DNA of 64,000 bases, from positions 16,907-80,906 of the forward strand of contig JAGQTU010000009.1 in the NCBI GenBank assembly GCA_020438865.1, read 5' to 3'. Shown here in pieces: positions 52,017 to 60,593 of this stretch. Origin of the DNA: Mycobacterium sp. GTDB lineage: Bacteria > Actinomycetota > Actinomycetes > Mycobacteriales > Mycobacteriaceae. The position numbers and the translations under genes were made by a program. Under the pieces are notes generated by a model. The model made no database searches and was not told where the DNA came from. It saw nothing but the letters and a program-made list of their open reading frames with translations. Numbering within the stretch: the first letter of the stretch is position 1; every line of letters starts with the position of its first letter.

Positions 52017-53090
52017 CTAGAACCGTGGGTGCTGGCCCACGAGCTTGGCTCGCGGGCCGTTCTTCCCCTTGGCCACCGTGCCGAGTGTCCAGCAGCTGAG
52101 GTGCCGCGCGGTCAGGATCGCCAGCGCCCGGTCGGTGTCCTCCGGCGCCACCACGGCCACCATGCCGACCCCCATGTTGAAGGTCTTCTCCATCTCGGCG
52201 CGCTCGATGCGGCCGCGCTGGGCGATCATCGTGAAAACCGGTGCGGGAGTCCAGGTTCCGCGGTCAAGCTCGGCAACCAGGCCGCGCGGGACGACCCGTT
52301 CGAGGTTGCCCGCCAAACCGCCGCCGGTGACGTGGCAGAAGGTGCGGACCTGGGTTTCGGCGGCCAGCGCCAGGCAGTCCTTGGCGTAGATGCGGGTGGG
52401 CTCGAGCAGTTCCTCGCCGAGGGTGCGGCCGAACTCCTCTACGTGTCCGCTCAGGCTCATCCGGTCGATCTCAAGCAGCACCTTGCGCGCCAGTGAGTAG
52501 CCGTTGGAGTGCAGACCCGAGGACCCCATCGCGATGATCACGTCACCGGGCCGGACCCGGTCGGGTCCGAGCACGTCGTCGGCCTCGACGACGCCGACAC
52601 CGGTGGCCGAGATGTCGTAGTGGTCGGGTTCCATCAGCCCGGGATGTTCCGCGGTCTCCCCGCCCAGCAGGGCACAGCCGGCGATCACGCAGCCGTCGGC
52701 GATTCCGCCGACGATCGCGCTGACCCGCTCGGGCACGGTGCGCCCAACGGCGATGTAGTCCTGCAAGAACAGCGGCTCGGCGCCGCATACCACCAGGTCG
52801 TCGACGACCATCGCGACCAGGTCGAGCCCGACCGTGTCGTGCTTGTCCATCGCCTGCGCGACGGCCAGCTTGGTGCCCACCCCGTCGGTGGAGGCCGCCA
52901 GCACCGGCTCGCGATAGCCCCCACGCAGGGCGAACAGGCCCGCGAAGCCGCCGAGACCACCGCGCACCTCGGCCCGGGTGGCCCGCTTGGCCAGCGGCTT
53001 GAACAGCTCGACGGCGCGGTCACCGGCCTCGATATCCACCCCGGCCGATGCGTAGGAGATGCCGCTGTCTTCTTTTCCGCGACGCGTCAT
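52017..53090 (-). CDS. purM: Phosphoribosylformylglycinamidine cyclo-ligase PurM (357 aa)
   Basis: AIR synthetase, fifth step of purine synthesis. The family motifs SYASAGVDI at the N-terminus, ASTDGVGTKL near residue 66, LLGGETAEHPG near 142, SSGLHSNGYSL and HVTGGGLAGNLERV are all present. The length is normal. Orthologue of Rv0809. In M. tuberculosis it follows purF directly. Here about 4.3 kb of other genes intervene, and the 84 bp before its ATG contain TAGCCT-type boxes that may be its own promoter. Confidence 0.96.
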   Translation of the reverse strand: MTRRGKEDSGISYASAGVDIEAGDRAVELFKPLAKRATRAEVRGGLGGFAGLFALRGGYREPVLAASTDGVGTKLAVAQAMDKHDTVGLDLVAMVVDDLVVCGAEPLFLQDYIAVGRTVPERVSAIVGGIADGCVIAGCALLGGETAEHPGLMEPDHYDISATGVGVVEADDVLGPDRVRPGDVIIAMGSSGLHSNGYSLARKVLLEIDRMSLSGHVEEFGRTLGEELLEPTRIYAKDCLALAAETQVRTFCHVTGGGLAGNLERVVPRGLVAELDRGTWTPAPVFTMIAQRGRIERAEMEKTFNMGVGMVAVVAPEDTDRALAILTARHLSCWTLGTVAKGKNGPRAKLVGQHPRF

Positions 53091-53174
53091 GGTTGGTTCG
53101 CCCGCTGCGACTCGCTCATCGGGGCTAAGGCTACCGGTCGCCGTCGGTCGCCGGTACGTGCCCGCGACTGTGGA

Positions 53175-53792
53175 TCAGCCGACGTTCCGCAGCAGCCACT
53201 GGTTCAGCGGCACCCCGGCCCGCAACGTGGTGACCACCCGGTCCTTGGCCTTGCGGGTGCCCATCCACGCCCCGACCGGCCAGGTCTTCATCATCGCTAT
53301 GCCCTTGTACCGAAGCAGCTCGATCCGGGGGTGGTCCTTCGGGTAGCCCTTGGGGGCGGTCTTGAGCACCTCGTGGGCCATCGTGTCGTAACCCTCCTTG
53401 CGCAGGGCAGCCACGATCTTCACCAGCTCGACGCCGGACTTCTCGTTGTCGACGGCCTCGCGGTAGCGCGCCAGCGCCTTCGGGTCGGGCATGTAGAGCC
53501 CACCGCCCACCGACAGGCCGTCGGCGGAGAACGAGATGTATCCCGAGCCGATCGTCGCCGCGCAGTTGGTCTTGTAAGGCGTCTTGTCGGCGCTGAACCG
53601 GACGTCGCGGTAGGGCCGGAAGACCTTGCCGGCGCCGAACTCGTCGGCCAGCTCGGCCAGCAACTCCTCCATCGGCGCCTTCACGTGCCGGTCGTAGACC
53701 GCCTTGTGGTCCTGCCAGTAGACCTTGGAGTTGTCGGCCTCCAGGCCCTCGTAGAATTCGATCGCCTCGATCGGCCAGCCCGCAAACACCAT
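53175..53792 (-). CDS. DUF2461 family protein (205 aa)
   Basis: DUF2461 (TIGR02453) protein. The family signature is PYRDVRFSADKTPYKTNCAATIG near residue 61, with GGGLYMPDPKALARYREAV downstream. Widespread but functionally uncharacterised, cytoplasmic. It lies in the segment inserted between purF and purM, 19 bp after the amidohydrolase gene and in the same direction, so it may be co-transcribed with it. Confidence 0.85.
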   Translation of the reverse strand: MVFAGWPIEAIEFYEGLEADNSKVYWQDHKAVYDRHVKAPMEELLAELADEFGAGKVFRPYRDVRFSADKTPYKTNCAATIGSGYISFSADGLSVGGGLYMPDPKALARYREAVDNEKSGVELVKIVAALRKEGYDTMAHEVLKTAPKGYPKDHPRIELLRYKGIAMMKTWPVGAWMGTRKAKDRVVTTLRAGVPLNQWLLRNVG

Positions 53793-53811
53793 GGGGCCAT
53801 TGTGGATCCTC

Positions 53812-55482
53812 TCAGCGGGCGTCGTGGGTGATCCGGCCGTCCATCATCGTCAGCACGACCGGCACGGCGTGGATCTCGTGCGGGGCGACGCGGAACAGGT
53901 CGGCGCCGAGGACGGTCAGGTCGGCGGCCTTGCCGGTGGTCAGCGTGCCGGTGCGGTGGTCCAACCGCAGCTGATAGGCGCCGTTGGCGGTGTAGCCGCG
54001 CAGCGCGTCGTGCAGCCCGATGCGCTGGCGGGCCACCAGCGGGAGGTCGTCGGGATGCCCCGGGCGCTGCCGGGTGAGCAGCGCCTCGATCTGGATCAGT
54101 GGCGGGATCTCCGGTATGTCGACGCCGGGAATGTCGCTGCCGTAGGTGACGGTCGCGCCGGAGCGGACCAGGTCGCCGTACGGGAACAGCCGTTCCTCCA
54201 CCCGCTCGGCGCCGAGCATCGCGGTGTAGATGTCGCGGTACTGGCCGTTGTAGTCGGTCCCCCACAGCGGGGTGCAGTTGGCGATGAGGCCGAGCTGCGC
54301 GTACCGGTCGACATCGGCCGGGTCCACCATCGAGTTGTGCGCCAGCACATGCCGACGGCCCGCACTACCGGGCGCCTGCCGCGCGGCGGTGTAGGCGTCC
54401 AGCACCACCCGCGCCGAACCGTCGCCGTCGATGTGGATGTGCATGTCGAAACCGGCGGCCTGTACCGCCTCGATCTGGGCGGTGATCGCCTCCGGCGGAA
54501 AGGTCATCGTTCCGAGGTCATCGGCGGCGTGGCCGCAGCACGGCGACAGCAGCGCCGCCCCGCCGCTCATGAACGTCCCGTCCGCCCACAACTTGCAGGT
54601 GCCGATCTGCACATGTTCCGAGCGCAGCTCGCGATGCCAGCGGGTCAGACCCTCGGCGATGGTTTGCGGGTCGTCGGTCGGGGTGCGGGTCCAGTAGGAG
54701 CCGGCCACCCGCACCGGAAGGCCGCCCGCCTCGTCCTGGTCGATGAGGTCGGCGAACACCCAGCGCGAGTCGTCGCTCGTCGCGCCGACGATCGTGCCCG
54801 CCTCGAAGTAGGCCGTCATCCCCCACGAGGCCGCCGGCTGCAGGGTGAGTTGCTGTGCGGCACGGACATTCGCAACCGAGAAAAGGTCCTGGGCGACCAG
54901 GATCGGGATCGTCGCGGCGGCCTCCACCGCGTGGCCGGTGGGAGTGCCGTCGGGGTCGCGCACCCAGTACTGCGAACCGGGGTCGGGATCGGGGGTTTCG
55001 GGCCCGATGCCGGCGCCGCGCATGGCCGCGGTGTTGAACCACGAGTCGTGCGCGTCGGCGGAGAAGAGGTACATCGGCCGATCGCCGGTGATCTCGTCGA
55101 GCCACTCCCGGCGCGGGGATCGCTCCTCGAAGGAGTCCGGCATCCAGGCGTGGCCGCGCAGTGGCGCGTCCGGGGGCTGCTCCGCCACCCAGTCGCGGAT
55201 CACTGCCAGCACCGCGTCGCGCCCGACGATGCCGGCGAGGTTGACGCCCAACTTGGACAGCGCCATCGAGGCCAGATGGTTGTGCGCATCGATGAAGCCG
55301 GGCAGGCACATCCGGCCGCGCAGGTCGATCTGTTCGGTGCCGGCGTCGATGAAGTCGTCGGCGGCGTCGCGGGTGCCCACGTGCACCAGGTCGCCGCCGC
55401 GCACCACCACCGCCTGTGCCCACGGTTGCGCCGGGTCGCCGGTCCAGATCGGGCCCCCGGTGAGCAGGTAGGACTTCGTCAC
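53812..55482 (-). CDS. Amidohydrolase family 3 protein (YtcJ-like, 556 aa)
   Basis: Metal-dependent hydrolase of the Amidohydrolase_3 family. The metal motif is D-A-H-N-H-L (GFIDAHNHL near residue 66). The bridging-lysine region is KLWADGTFMSGG near 298, then HIHIDGDGSA (metal histidines), LAHNSMVDP and the catalytic Asp in GSDIPGVDIP. The C-terminal beta domain is GTLTTGKAADLTVLG. Substrates of such enzymes include N-acyl and formyl amides. The actual one is unknown. Cytoplasmic. Part of the purF-purM insertion, divergent from the cupin gene. Confidence 0.87.
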   Translation of the reverse strand: MTKSYLLTGGPIWTGDPAQPWAQAVVVRGGDLVHVGTRDAADDFIDAGTEQIDLRGRMCLPGFIDAHNHLASMALSKLGVNLAGIVGRDAVLAVIRDWVAEQPPDAPLRGHAWMPDSFEERSPRREWLDEITGDRPMYLFSADAHDSWFNTAAMRGAGIGPETPDPDPGSQYWVRDPDGTPTGHAVEAAATIPILVAQDLFSVANVRAAQQLTLQPAASWGMTAYFEAGTIVGATSDDSRWVFADLIDQDEAGGLPVRVAGSYWTRTPTDDPQTIAEGLTRWHRELRSEHVQIGTCKLWADGTFMSGGAALLSPCCGHAADDLGTMTFPPEAITAQIEAVQAAGFDMHIHIDGDGSARVVLDAYTAARQAPGSAGRRHVLAHNSMVDPADVDRYAQLGLIANCTPLWGTDYNGQYRDIYTAMLGAERVEERLFPYGDLVRSGATVTYGSDIPGVDIPEIPPLIQIEALLTRQRPGHPDDLPLVARQRIGLHDALRGYTANGAYQLRLDHRTGTLTTGKAADLTVLGADLFRVAPHEIHAVPVVLTMMDGRITHDAR

Positions 55483-55547
55483 ATCGGCGACGCTATCCCG
55501 GCGGGTTTGGCCACGGTGCCGCTTGCCGCTGTGTCACCCTGACAGCC

Positions 55548-55985
55548 ATGAAAACACCCCGGAAAACTCTGTCCGCAGGACTGGGCACCGCCGCGTTGGC
55601 TCTGCTGCTCGCCGGCCCCGCATCGGCGACGCCGGGCACCGGGGTGCAGGTGGAGACGCTGTCGAAGAACACGGTCAACGGGGTGGACTACATCGTCACC
55701 CAGATCACCGTCGCCCCCGGCGGCGGCACCGGGTGGCACTACCACCCCGGCGAGGTGTTCGGCTTCATCAAGGAGGGCACGATGACGCACTACGGACCCA
55801 ACTGCCTGGTCGACGACGTCTTCGCCACCGGGGTTCCGGTGAAGGAGGGCGTCGGCCCGGGCTTCGTGCACAACGGTCGCAACGAGGGCTCCACCCCGCT
55901 GGTGATGGAGGTGGTCTACATCAACCCGGTCGGCACGCCGCTGTCGGTGGAGGTTCCCGAACCGGAGAACTGCACCATCCCCTGA
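55548..55985 (+). CDS. Secreted cupin protein (145 aa)
   Basis: Exported single-domain cupin. The signal peptide ends in ASA (cleavage near residue 27). The cupin motif GGGTGWHYHPGEVFGFIKEG (metal ligands His, His, Glu) is at about 58-77, and the second motif GPGFVHNGRNEG gives the last His. Two cysteines (NCLVDD and ENCTIP) may form a disulfide. Function unknown. Possibly a small-molecule-binding or redox enzyme of the envelope. Divergent from the amidohydrolase gene. Confidence 0.8.
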   Translation: MKTPRKTLSAGLGTAALALLLAGPASATPGTGVQVETLSKNTVNGVDYIVTQITVAPGGGTGWHYHPGEVFGFIKEGTMTHYGPNCLVDDVFATGVPVKEGVGPGFVHNGRNEGSTPLVMEVVYINPVGTPLSVEVPEPENCTIP

Positions 55986-56071
55986 CGACGTTGTGACGGC
56001 GCACCGGCCTCGGGTGCGCGAGCTGGCGGCTGCGGGGTTCAATGTCAGCAGGGAGAGGAACGGAGGCGCGC

Positions 56072-57394
56072 GTGGCGGGTGAGCAGATCCGATGCTTGGT
56101 GACGGGCGCCACCGGCTACATCGGTGGGCGGCTGGTACCGCGACTGCTGGACGGCGGGTTCGCCGTTCGCGCCCTGGCCCGCAATCCCGACAAGCTTTCG
56201 GCCGTGCCGTGGCGTAAGGACGTCGAGGTGGCCCGCGGCGATCTCAACGACCGGGCCTCGCTGGAGGCGGCGTTCGACGATGTCGACGTCGTCTACTACC
56301 TGGTGCACTCGATGGGGTTCGAAAAGGACTTCGCCGCGGAGGAGCGTCGCGCGGCCGAGAACGTCGTCGCGGCCGCCCGCAAGGCGGGGGTGCGCCGCAT
56401 CATCTACCTGAGCGGATTGCACCCGGCGGGGGCGGAACTGTCGACGCACCTGTCGTCGCGCACCAGGGTCGGCGAGATTCTGATCGCCTCCGGTATCGAG
56501 ACCATCGTGCTGCAGGCCGGGGTGGTGGTCGGTTCCGGCTCGGCGTCGTTCGAGATGATCCGCCACCTCACCGACCGGCTGCCCGTGATGACCACACCGA
56601 AGTGGGTGCACAACAAGATTCAGCCGATCGCCATTCGCGATGTGCTGCATTACCTGGTGGCCGCAGCCACCGCCCAGGTGCCGACCTCGCGGGAGTGGGA
56701 CATCGGCGGCCCCGACATCCTCGAGTACGGCGACATGATGCAGATCTACGCCGAGGTCGCCGGTCTGCGGCCCAGGCACATGCTGGTGCTGCCGGTGTTG
56801 ACACCCCGCATCGCGGCGCTGTGGGTGGGCCTGGTGACCCCGATCCCGTCCGGGCTGGCGCGCCCGCTCGTCGAGTCGCTGCACTGCGACGCGGTGATGG
56901 ACAACCACGACATCGACACGATCATCCCGCCGCCGCCCGGTGGGTTGACCCCCTACCGGAAGTCGGTGTCGCTGGCGCTGGCGCGCATCCCGAGCGGCGA
57001 CGTCGAGTCGGCGTGGCACACCGGCACCGCGGCGCAACTGCCGAGCGACCCGGAGTGGGCGGGCGAGGTGGTGTTCGTCGACACCCGGTCCCGGCACAGC
57101 AATGCCAGCCCGACCGACTTGTGGAAGGCCGTCGAGGACAGCGTCCCGGAGCGCTGGCAGGTCGAGGAACACGAACCGGGCAACGTCCTTCGCCTGCGCG
57201 CCCAGAACGGGGGACCCGGCGAGCGCTGGCTGGAGATGCGGGTCATCCCGGAGGGCAGCGGCAGCCGCTACGAACAGCGCACCCTGTTTTATCCGCGCGG
57301 ATTATTGGGCCGGGTGTTCTGGTACGCCGGGCGGCCGGTGCAGACGCTCGCCTCCCGGGCGCGGGCGCGGCGGGTGACGTCGGCGGCTCGCTGA
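56072..57394 (+). CDS. NAD(P)-binding extended SDR with DUF2867 domain (440 aa)
   Basis: Two-part protein. The N-terminal atypical SDR/NmrA-like domain has the nucleotide motif TGATGYIGG near residue 9, YYLVHSMG near 72, and YLSGLHPAGAELSTHLSSR replacing the YxxxK active site. The C-terminal DUF2867 domain starts near 290 (START-like). Related proteins are often called ubiquinone-binding or epimerase-like, with no firm reaction. The GTG at 56072 is preferred (CGGAGG 5 nt upstream). The ATG at 56042 has no ribosome site. Its stop is 12 bp from the convergent purF stop. Confidence 0.78.
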   Translation: MAGEQIRCLVTGATGYIGGRLVPRLLDGGFAVRALARNPDKLSAVPWRKDVEVARGDLNDRASLEAAFDDVDVVYYLVHSMGFEKDFAAEERRAAENVVAAARKAGVRRIIYLSGLHPAGAELSTHLSSRTRVGEILIASGIETIVLQAGVVVGSGSASFEMIRHLTDRLPVMTTPKWVHNKIQPIAIRDVLHYLVAAATAQVPTSREWDIGGPDILEYGDMMQIYAEVAGLRPRHMLVLPVLTPRIAALWVGLVTPIPSGLARPLVESLHCDAVMDNHDIDTIIPPPPGGLTPYRKSVSLALARIPSGDVESAWHTGTAAQLPSDPEWAGEVVFVDTRSRHSNASPTDLWKAVEDSVPERWQVEEHEPGNVLRLRAQNGGPGERWLEMRVIPEGSGSRYEQRTLFYPRGLLGRVFWYAGRPVQTLASRARARRVTSAAR

Positions 57395-57406
57395 CCCGCG
57401 GCCACC

Positions 57407-58957
57407 CTAGGGCCGACGCAGCGCCGAGACGTTGTCGTTGTCGGCCTGGACCGGATGTCGCCGGCCTTCCGGCTCCTGGATGGGCACGCCCGTCCGGGCG
57501 GCCGTGGCCAGCATGTGCTCGACGACGTTCTTGCCCAGCTGGGTCTCGCCGGGCAACTCGATCGGGTAGCTACCGTCGAAACACGCGCAGCACAACCGGG
57601 TTGCGGGCTGGTCGGTGGCGGCGATCATGCCCTGTTGAGAGATGTAGCCCAGGGTGTCCGCGCCGATCGCATGGCGCACCGCCTCGAGCATCTCGCCCTG
57701 ATTGTCGACGGCGTTGGCGATGAGTTCGGCCGGTGTGGCGAAGTCGATGCCGTAGAAGCACGGCCATTTCACCGGCGGCGAGGCGATGCGGACGTGCACC
57801 TCGACGGCGCCGGCCTCGCGCAACATCCGGATCAGGGCACGCTGGGTATTGCCGCGCACGATCGAGTCGTCGACCACGATGAGCCGCTTGCCGCGGATCA
57901 CTTCCTTGAGCGGGTTCAGCTTGAGGCGGATACCGAGTTGCCGGATGGTCTGCGACGGCTGGATGAACGTGCGCCCGACGTAGGCGTTCTTCATCAGCCC
58001 CTGCCCGAACGGAATCCCGGACTCCTGGGCGTAGCCGACGGCGGCCGGGGTGCCGGATTCCGGTACGCCGATCACCAGGTCGGCGTCCACCGGCTTCTCC
58101 CGGGCCAGCCGGCGCCCGATGTCGACGCGCGCGGCGTGCACGGAGCGGCCGGCGATGGTGCTGTCGGGCCGGGCGAGGTAGACGTACTCGAATACGCAAC
58201 CCTTCGGCGTCGGGTTGGCGAACCGACTGGAGCGCACGCCGTCGGCGTCGATGGCCAGCAGCTCGCCCGGTTCGATGTCGCGGACGAAGGACGCGCCGAC
58301 GATGTCCAGGGCGGCGGTTTCGGAGGCGACCACCCAGCCGCGGTCCAGCCGACCCAGCGACAGTGGACGGACGCCGAAGGGGTCACGCGCCGCGTAGAGG
58401 GTGTTCTCGTCCATGAAGATCAGGCAGAAGGCGCCGCGCACGGTGGGCAGCAGTTCCAGGGCGGCCTGCTCGACCGAGGAGTCGGCCGCGCCGTGGGCGA
58501 GCAGCGCGCCGAGGATGTCCGAGTCGGTGGTCGCCGTGCCGGGCATGTTCGGATTGATCAGACCCGCCTCGCGGGCGCGCCCCGCGAGTTCGGTGGTGTT
58601 GACCAGATTTCCGTTGTGGCCCAACGCAACTCCGGTACCGGCGGCGGTATTTCGGAAGACCGGCTGGGCGTTCTCCCAGGTGGTCGAACCGGTCGTGGAG
58701 TAACGGCAGTGCCCGATGGCGACGTGGCCCTCCATGGCGGCCAGGGTCTGCTCGTCGAATACCTGGCTGACCAGGCCGAGATCCTTGAAGACCAGCACCT
58801 GTGATCCGTCGGCGACGGCGATGCCCGCGGCCTCCTGGCCCCTGTGTTGCAGCGCATAGAGGCCGTAATAGGTGAGTTTGGCAACATCTTCGCCCGGAGC
58901 CCAGACGCCGAAGACGCCGCACTCTTCGCGAGGCTCGTTTTCCAGTTGGCCGGTCAC
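57407..58957 (-). CDS. purF: Amidophosphoribosyltransferase PurF (516 aa)
   Basis: First committed enzyme of purine synthesis. A 12-residue propeptide precedes the N-terminal-nucleophile Cys13 (EECGVFGVWAPGE). The glutaminase domain shows GLYALQHRGQEAAGI and GHCRYSTTGS. The phosphoribosyltransferase domain has the PRPP loop LIVVDDSIVRGNT near residue 350. Four cysteines (FYGIDFATP region, CCACF and others) fit the Fe-S-type PurF of Bacillus and actinobacteria. Orthologue of Rv0808. Preceded by the sterol-carrier-like gene as in M. tuberculosis. Confidence 0.96.
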   Translation of the reverse strand: MTGQLENEPREECGVFGVWAPGEDVAKLTYYGLYALQHRGQEAAGIAVADGSQVLVFKDLGLVSQVFDEQTLAAMEGHVAIGHCRYSTTGSTTWENAQPVFRNTAAGTGVALGHNGNLVNTTELAGRAREAGLINPNMPGTATTDSDILGALLAHGAADSSVEQAALELLPTVRGAFCLIFMDENTLYAARDPFGVRPLSLGRLDRGWVVASETAALDIVGASFVRDIEPGELLAIDADGVRSSRFANPTPKGCVFEYVYLARPDSTIAGRSVHAARVDIGRRLAREKPVDADLVIGVPESGTPAAVGYAQESGIPFGQGLMKNAYVGRTFIQPSQTIRQLGIRLKLNPLKEVIRGKRLIVVDDSIVRGNTQRALIRMLREAGAVEVHVRIASPPVKWPCFYGIDFATPAELIANAVDNQGEMLEAVRHAIGADTLGYISQQGMIAATDQPATRLCCACFDGSYPIELPGETQLGKNVVEHMLATAARTGVPIQEPEGRRHPVQADNDNVSALRRP

Positions 58958-59054
58958 GATATGGGCTGCTCCCTGGCGGAGGTCGGTGACGTAGGCCAGT
59001 CTACGGTGATCGGCGGAAAACGCGGAATCGAACGGCGAGTGTCGGCGCAGGCAT

Positions 59055-59444
59055 TCAGTCGGTTTTCACCAGCGGCAGAAGCCCGGCCAACTCGCCGGCG
59101 CGGGAACCGGACAGCCGCAGCGCACCGCTCGCGGTGGCGTCGGACAACTCGAGCAGACCGGTCGCCAGCAACAGCCAGGTCCGCGGATCGGTCTCGGCCA
59201 CGTTGGGCGGGGTGCCGCGGGTGTGCCGAGGTCCCGAAATGCATTGGACCGCAGCGAACGGCGGGATCCGAACCTCGACGCTGGCGCCGGGCGCTACCAG
59301 GGCCAGGGTGCGGACGGTCAGCCGGACCGCCGTCGCGATCGCGGCCCGTTCCGGGGCCGGCTCGGACTCGTCGCGCAGCCAGCCGGCCACGGCGCGCACC
59401 GCGGCCAGCGTGGCCTGCGGGTCGGCGGCGCGGCGGGACGGCAT
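59055..59444 (-). CDS. Sterol-carrier-like protein (129 aa)
   Basis: Small cytoplasmic protein of the actinobacterial sterol-carrier-related family found beside purF (Rv0807). The MDMPI_C/SCP2-like segment includes VRIPPFAAVQCISGPRHTRGTPPNVAETDPRTWLLLATG, followed by SGALRLSGSRAGELAGLLPL. Role unknown. The ATG at 59444 begins the conserved region. Divergent from the PPOX-family gene, with 68 bp between. Confidence 0.82.
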   Translation of the reverse strand: MPSRRAADPQATLAAVRAVAGWLRDESEPAPERAAIATAVRLTVRTLALVAPGASVEVRIPPFAAVQCISGPRHTRGTPPNVAETDPRTWLLLATGLLELSDATASGALRLSGSRAGELAGLLPLVKTD

Positions 59445-59475
59445 GGGTCGAGTATTCCAATTCCGACACCCGGCG

Positions 59476-59512
59476 TTGACATCAACCGAAGTTGAGGTCC
59501 TAGCGTGGTCGC
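59476..59512 (+). promoter_or_regulatory. Promoter of PPOX-family gene (leaderless)
   Basis: The -35 TTGACA (59476-59481), 19-bp spacer and -10 TAGCGT (59501-59506) lie 6 nt before the ATG at 59513. This is the clearest complete promoter seen in the window and predicts a leaderless mRNA. Confidence 0.65.
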
Positions 59513-59923
59513 ATGGCCTTCAAACCGCACGAAATCGCCTACCTGAACTCGGCCGACCTCGGCAGGCTGGCCACCATCCAGCCGAACGGGACGCTGCAGA
59601 ACAGTCCGGTCGGCTTCAGCTACAACGAGCCGCTCGGCACCATCGACGTGTACGGCTACAACCTGGCGAACAGCCAGAAGTTCCGCAATGTGGCCACAAA
59701 CAACACCGTCGCGTTCGTGGTGGACGACATCTTCTCGCACGACCCGTGGCGGGTGCGCTGCCTGGAGATCCGCGGCACCGCTGAGCAGGCCGAGAACGCC
59801 GAGGGCGAGCCGCTGATCCGGATCACCCCGACACGCATCATCAGCTTCGGCATCGACGCCACCGACACCGAGGCGCACGACCTGGTGCCGGACAGCCGAG
59901 ACGTGCCGACCACCGCGAGTTAG
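59513..59923 (+). CDS. PPOX-class F420-dependent oxidoreductase (136 aa)
   Basis: Split-barrel flavin/deazaflavin oxidoreductase family (TIGR03618-like). Signatures are LGRLATIQPNGTLQNSPVGF near residue 16, the KFRNVATNNTVAFVVDD strand, and RCLEIRGTAEQ. In mycobacteria such proteins reduce enoates or quinone-like compounds with F420H2. FMN use is also possible. ATG start directly after a leaderless promoter. It ends beside a tandem hairpin repeat and converges with the CPBP protease gene. Confidence 0.85.
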   Translation: MAFKPHEIAYLNSADLGRLATIQPNGTLQNSPVGFSYNEPLGTIDVYGYNLANSQKFRNVATNNTVAFVVDDIFSHDPWRVRCLEIRGTAEQAENAEGEPLIRITPTRIISFGIDATDTEAHDLVPDSRDVPTTAS

Positions 59924-60039
59924 GTCGAGTCGACGATGCCGCCGCGTCGAGCGGCGGAGGACGAGCGAGACGGTTCGGCCAGGTCGAGTCGACGATGCCG
60001 CCGCGCCGAGCGGCGGAGGAGGAGCGAGACGTTTCGGGC
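59922..60039. repeat. 59-bp tandem repeat with internal hairpins
   Basis: Two copies (59922-59980 and 59981-60039) with only a few differences, filling the whole gap between two convergent genes. Each contains the perfect 7-bp stem CCGCCGC/GCGGCGG with a 5-nt loop, followed by GGAGGA(C/G)GAGCGAGACG. It probably acts as a double terminator. It could also belong to a dispersed family in this genome. Confidence 0.8.
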
Positions 60040-60593
60040 TAGGTCCGTCGCTGCACCGCGAGGGCCGCCACCGCGCCGGCTTCGTTGATCGCCAGGTGCG
60101 CCAGGACCGGGGCCAACAGGCTTCCGGAGCGCTCGGCCAACCAGCCGAACGCCCAGCCGGCCAGGGCGGTGACCACGACGGTCCCGATGATCGACTCGCC
60201 CTCGTTGCGCGCGTCAGGGATGTGCCACAGCCCGAACACGGCGGCCTGCAGCAGCCGCCCGCCGCTGCGGCCGACGGCTCGCGCCGCGACTGCCTGCACG
60301 GCGCCGCGAAAGACCGCCTCCTCCGCCCAGACCGTTCCGGCCGGGATCTCGAGCGCCAGCCATCGGGCCGGACTGTCGGGAAGATCGCGCTCCACCATCG
60401 CGCTGCGGACCCGGGGCACCGCGGTCGTCGCGGCCACCCCAGCGGCCACCACCGCCGCAGCGGCGCCGCCGACTCTCAGCCCGGACCACAGCACGGGCGG
60501 TCGCAGCCCGAGCGGCGCCCGCACCGCCGCGGCCAGCACGGTGCCGAGAATCGCCCGAGCGGCGGGGTGACCACGAAACTTGATACCCGTCAC
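60039..60593 (-). CDS. CPBP (CAAX-like) intramembrane metalloprotease (184 aa)
   Basis: Membrane protease of the Abi/CPBP family. The three signature motifs are present: EEAVFR (Glu91, Glu92, Arg96), FGLWH with His124, and HLAIN with His166 and Asn170. About four to five hydrophobic helices. Substrate unknown. Family members process small proteins or peptides. The GTG at 60593 overlaps the stop of the upstream hydrolase gene (GTGA). The open frame before it adds 25 residues lacking hydrophobicity. Third gene after purL in one transcript. Confidence 0.85.
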   Translation of the reverse strand: MTGIKFRGHPAARAILGTVLAAAVRAPLGLRPPVLWSGLRVGGAAAAVVAAGVAATTAVPRVRSAMVERDLPDSPARWLALEIPAGTVWAEEAVFRGAVQAVAARAVGRSGGRLLQAAVFGLWHIPDARNEGESIIGTVVVTALAGWAFGWLAERSGSLLAPVLAHLAINEAGAVAALAVQRRT

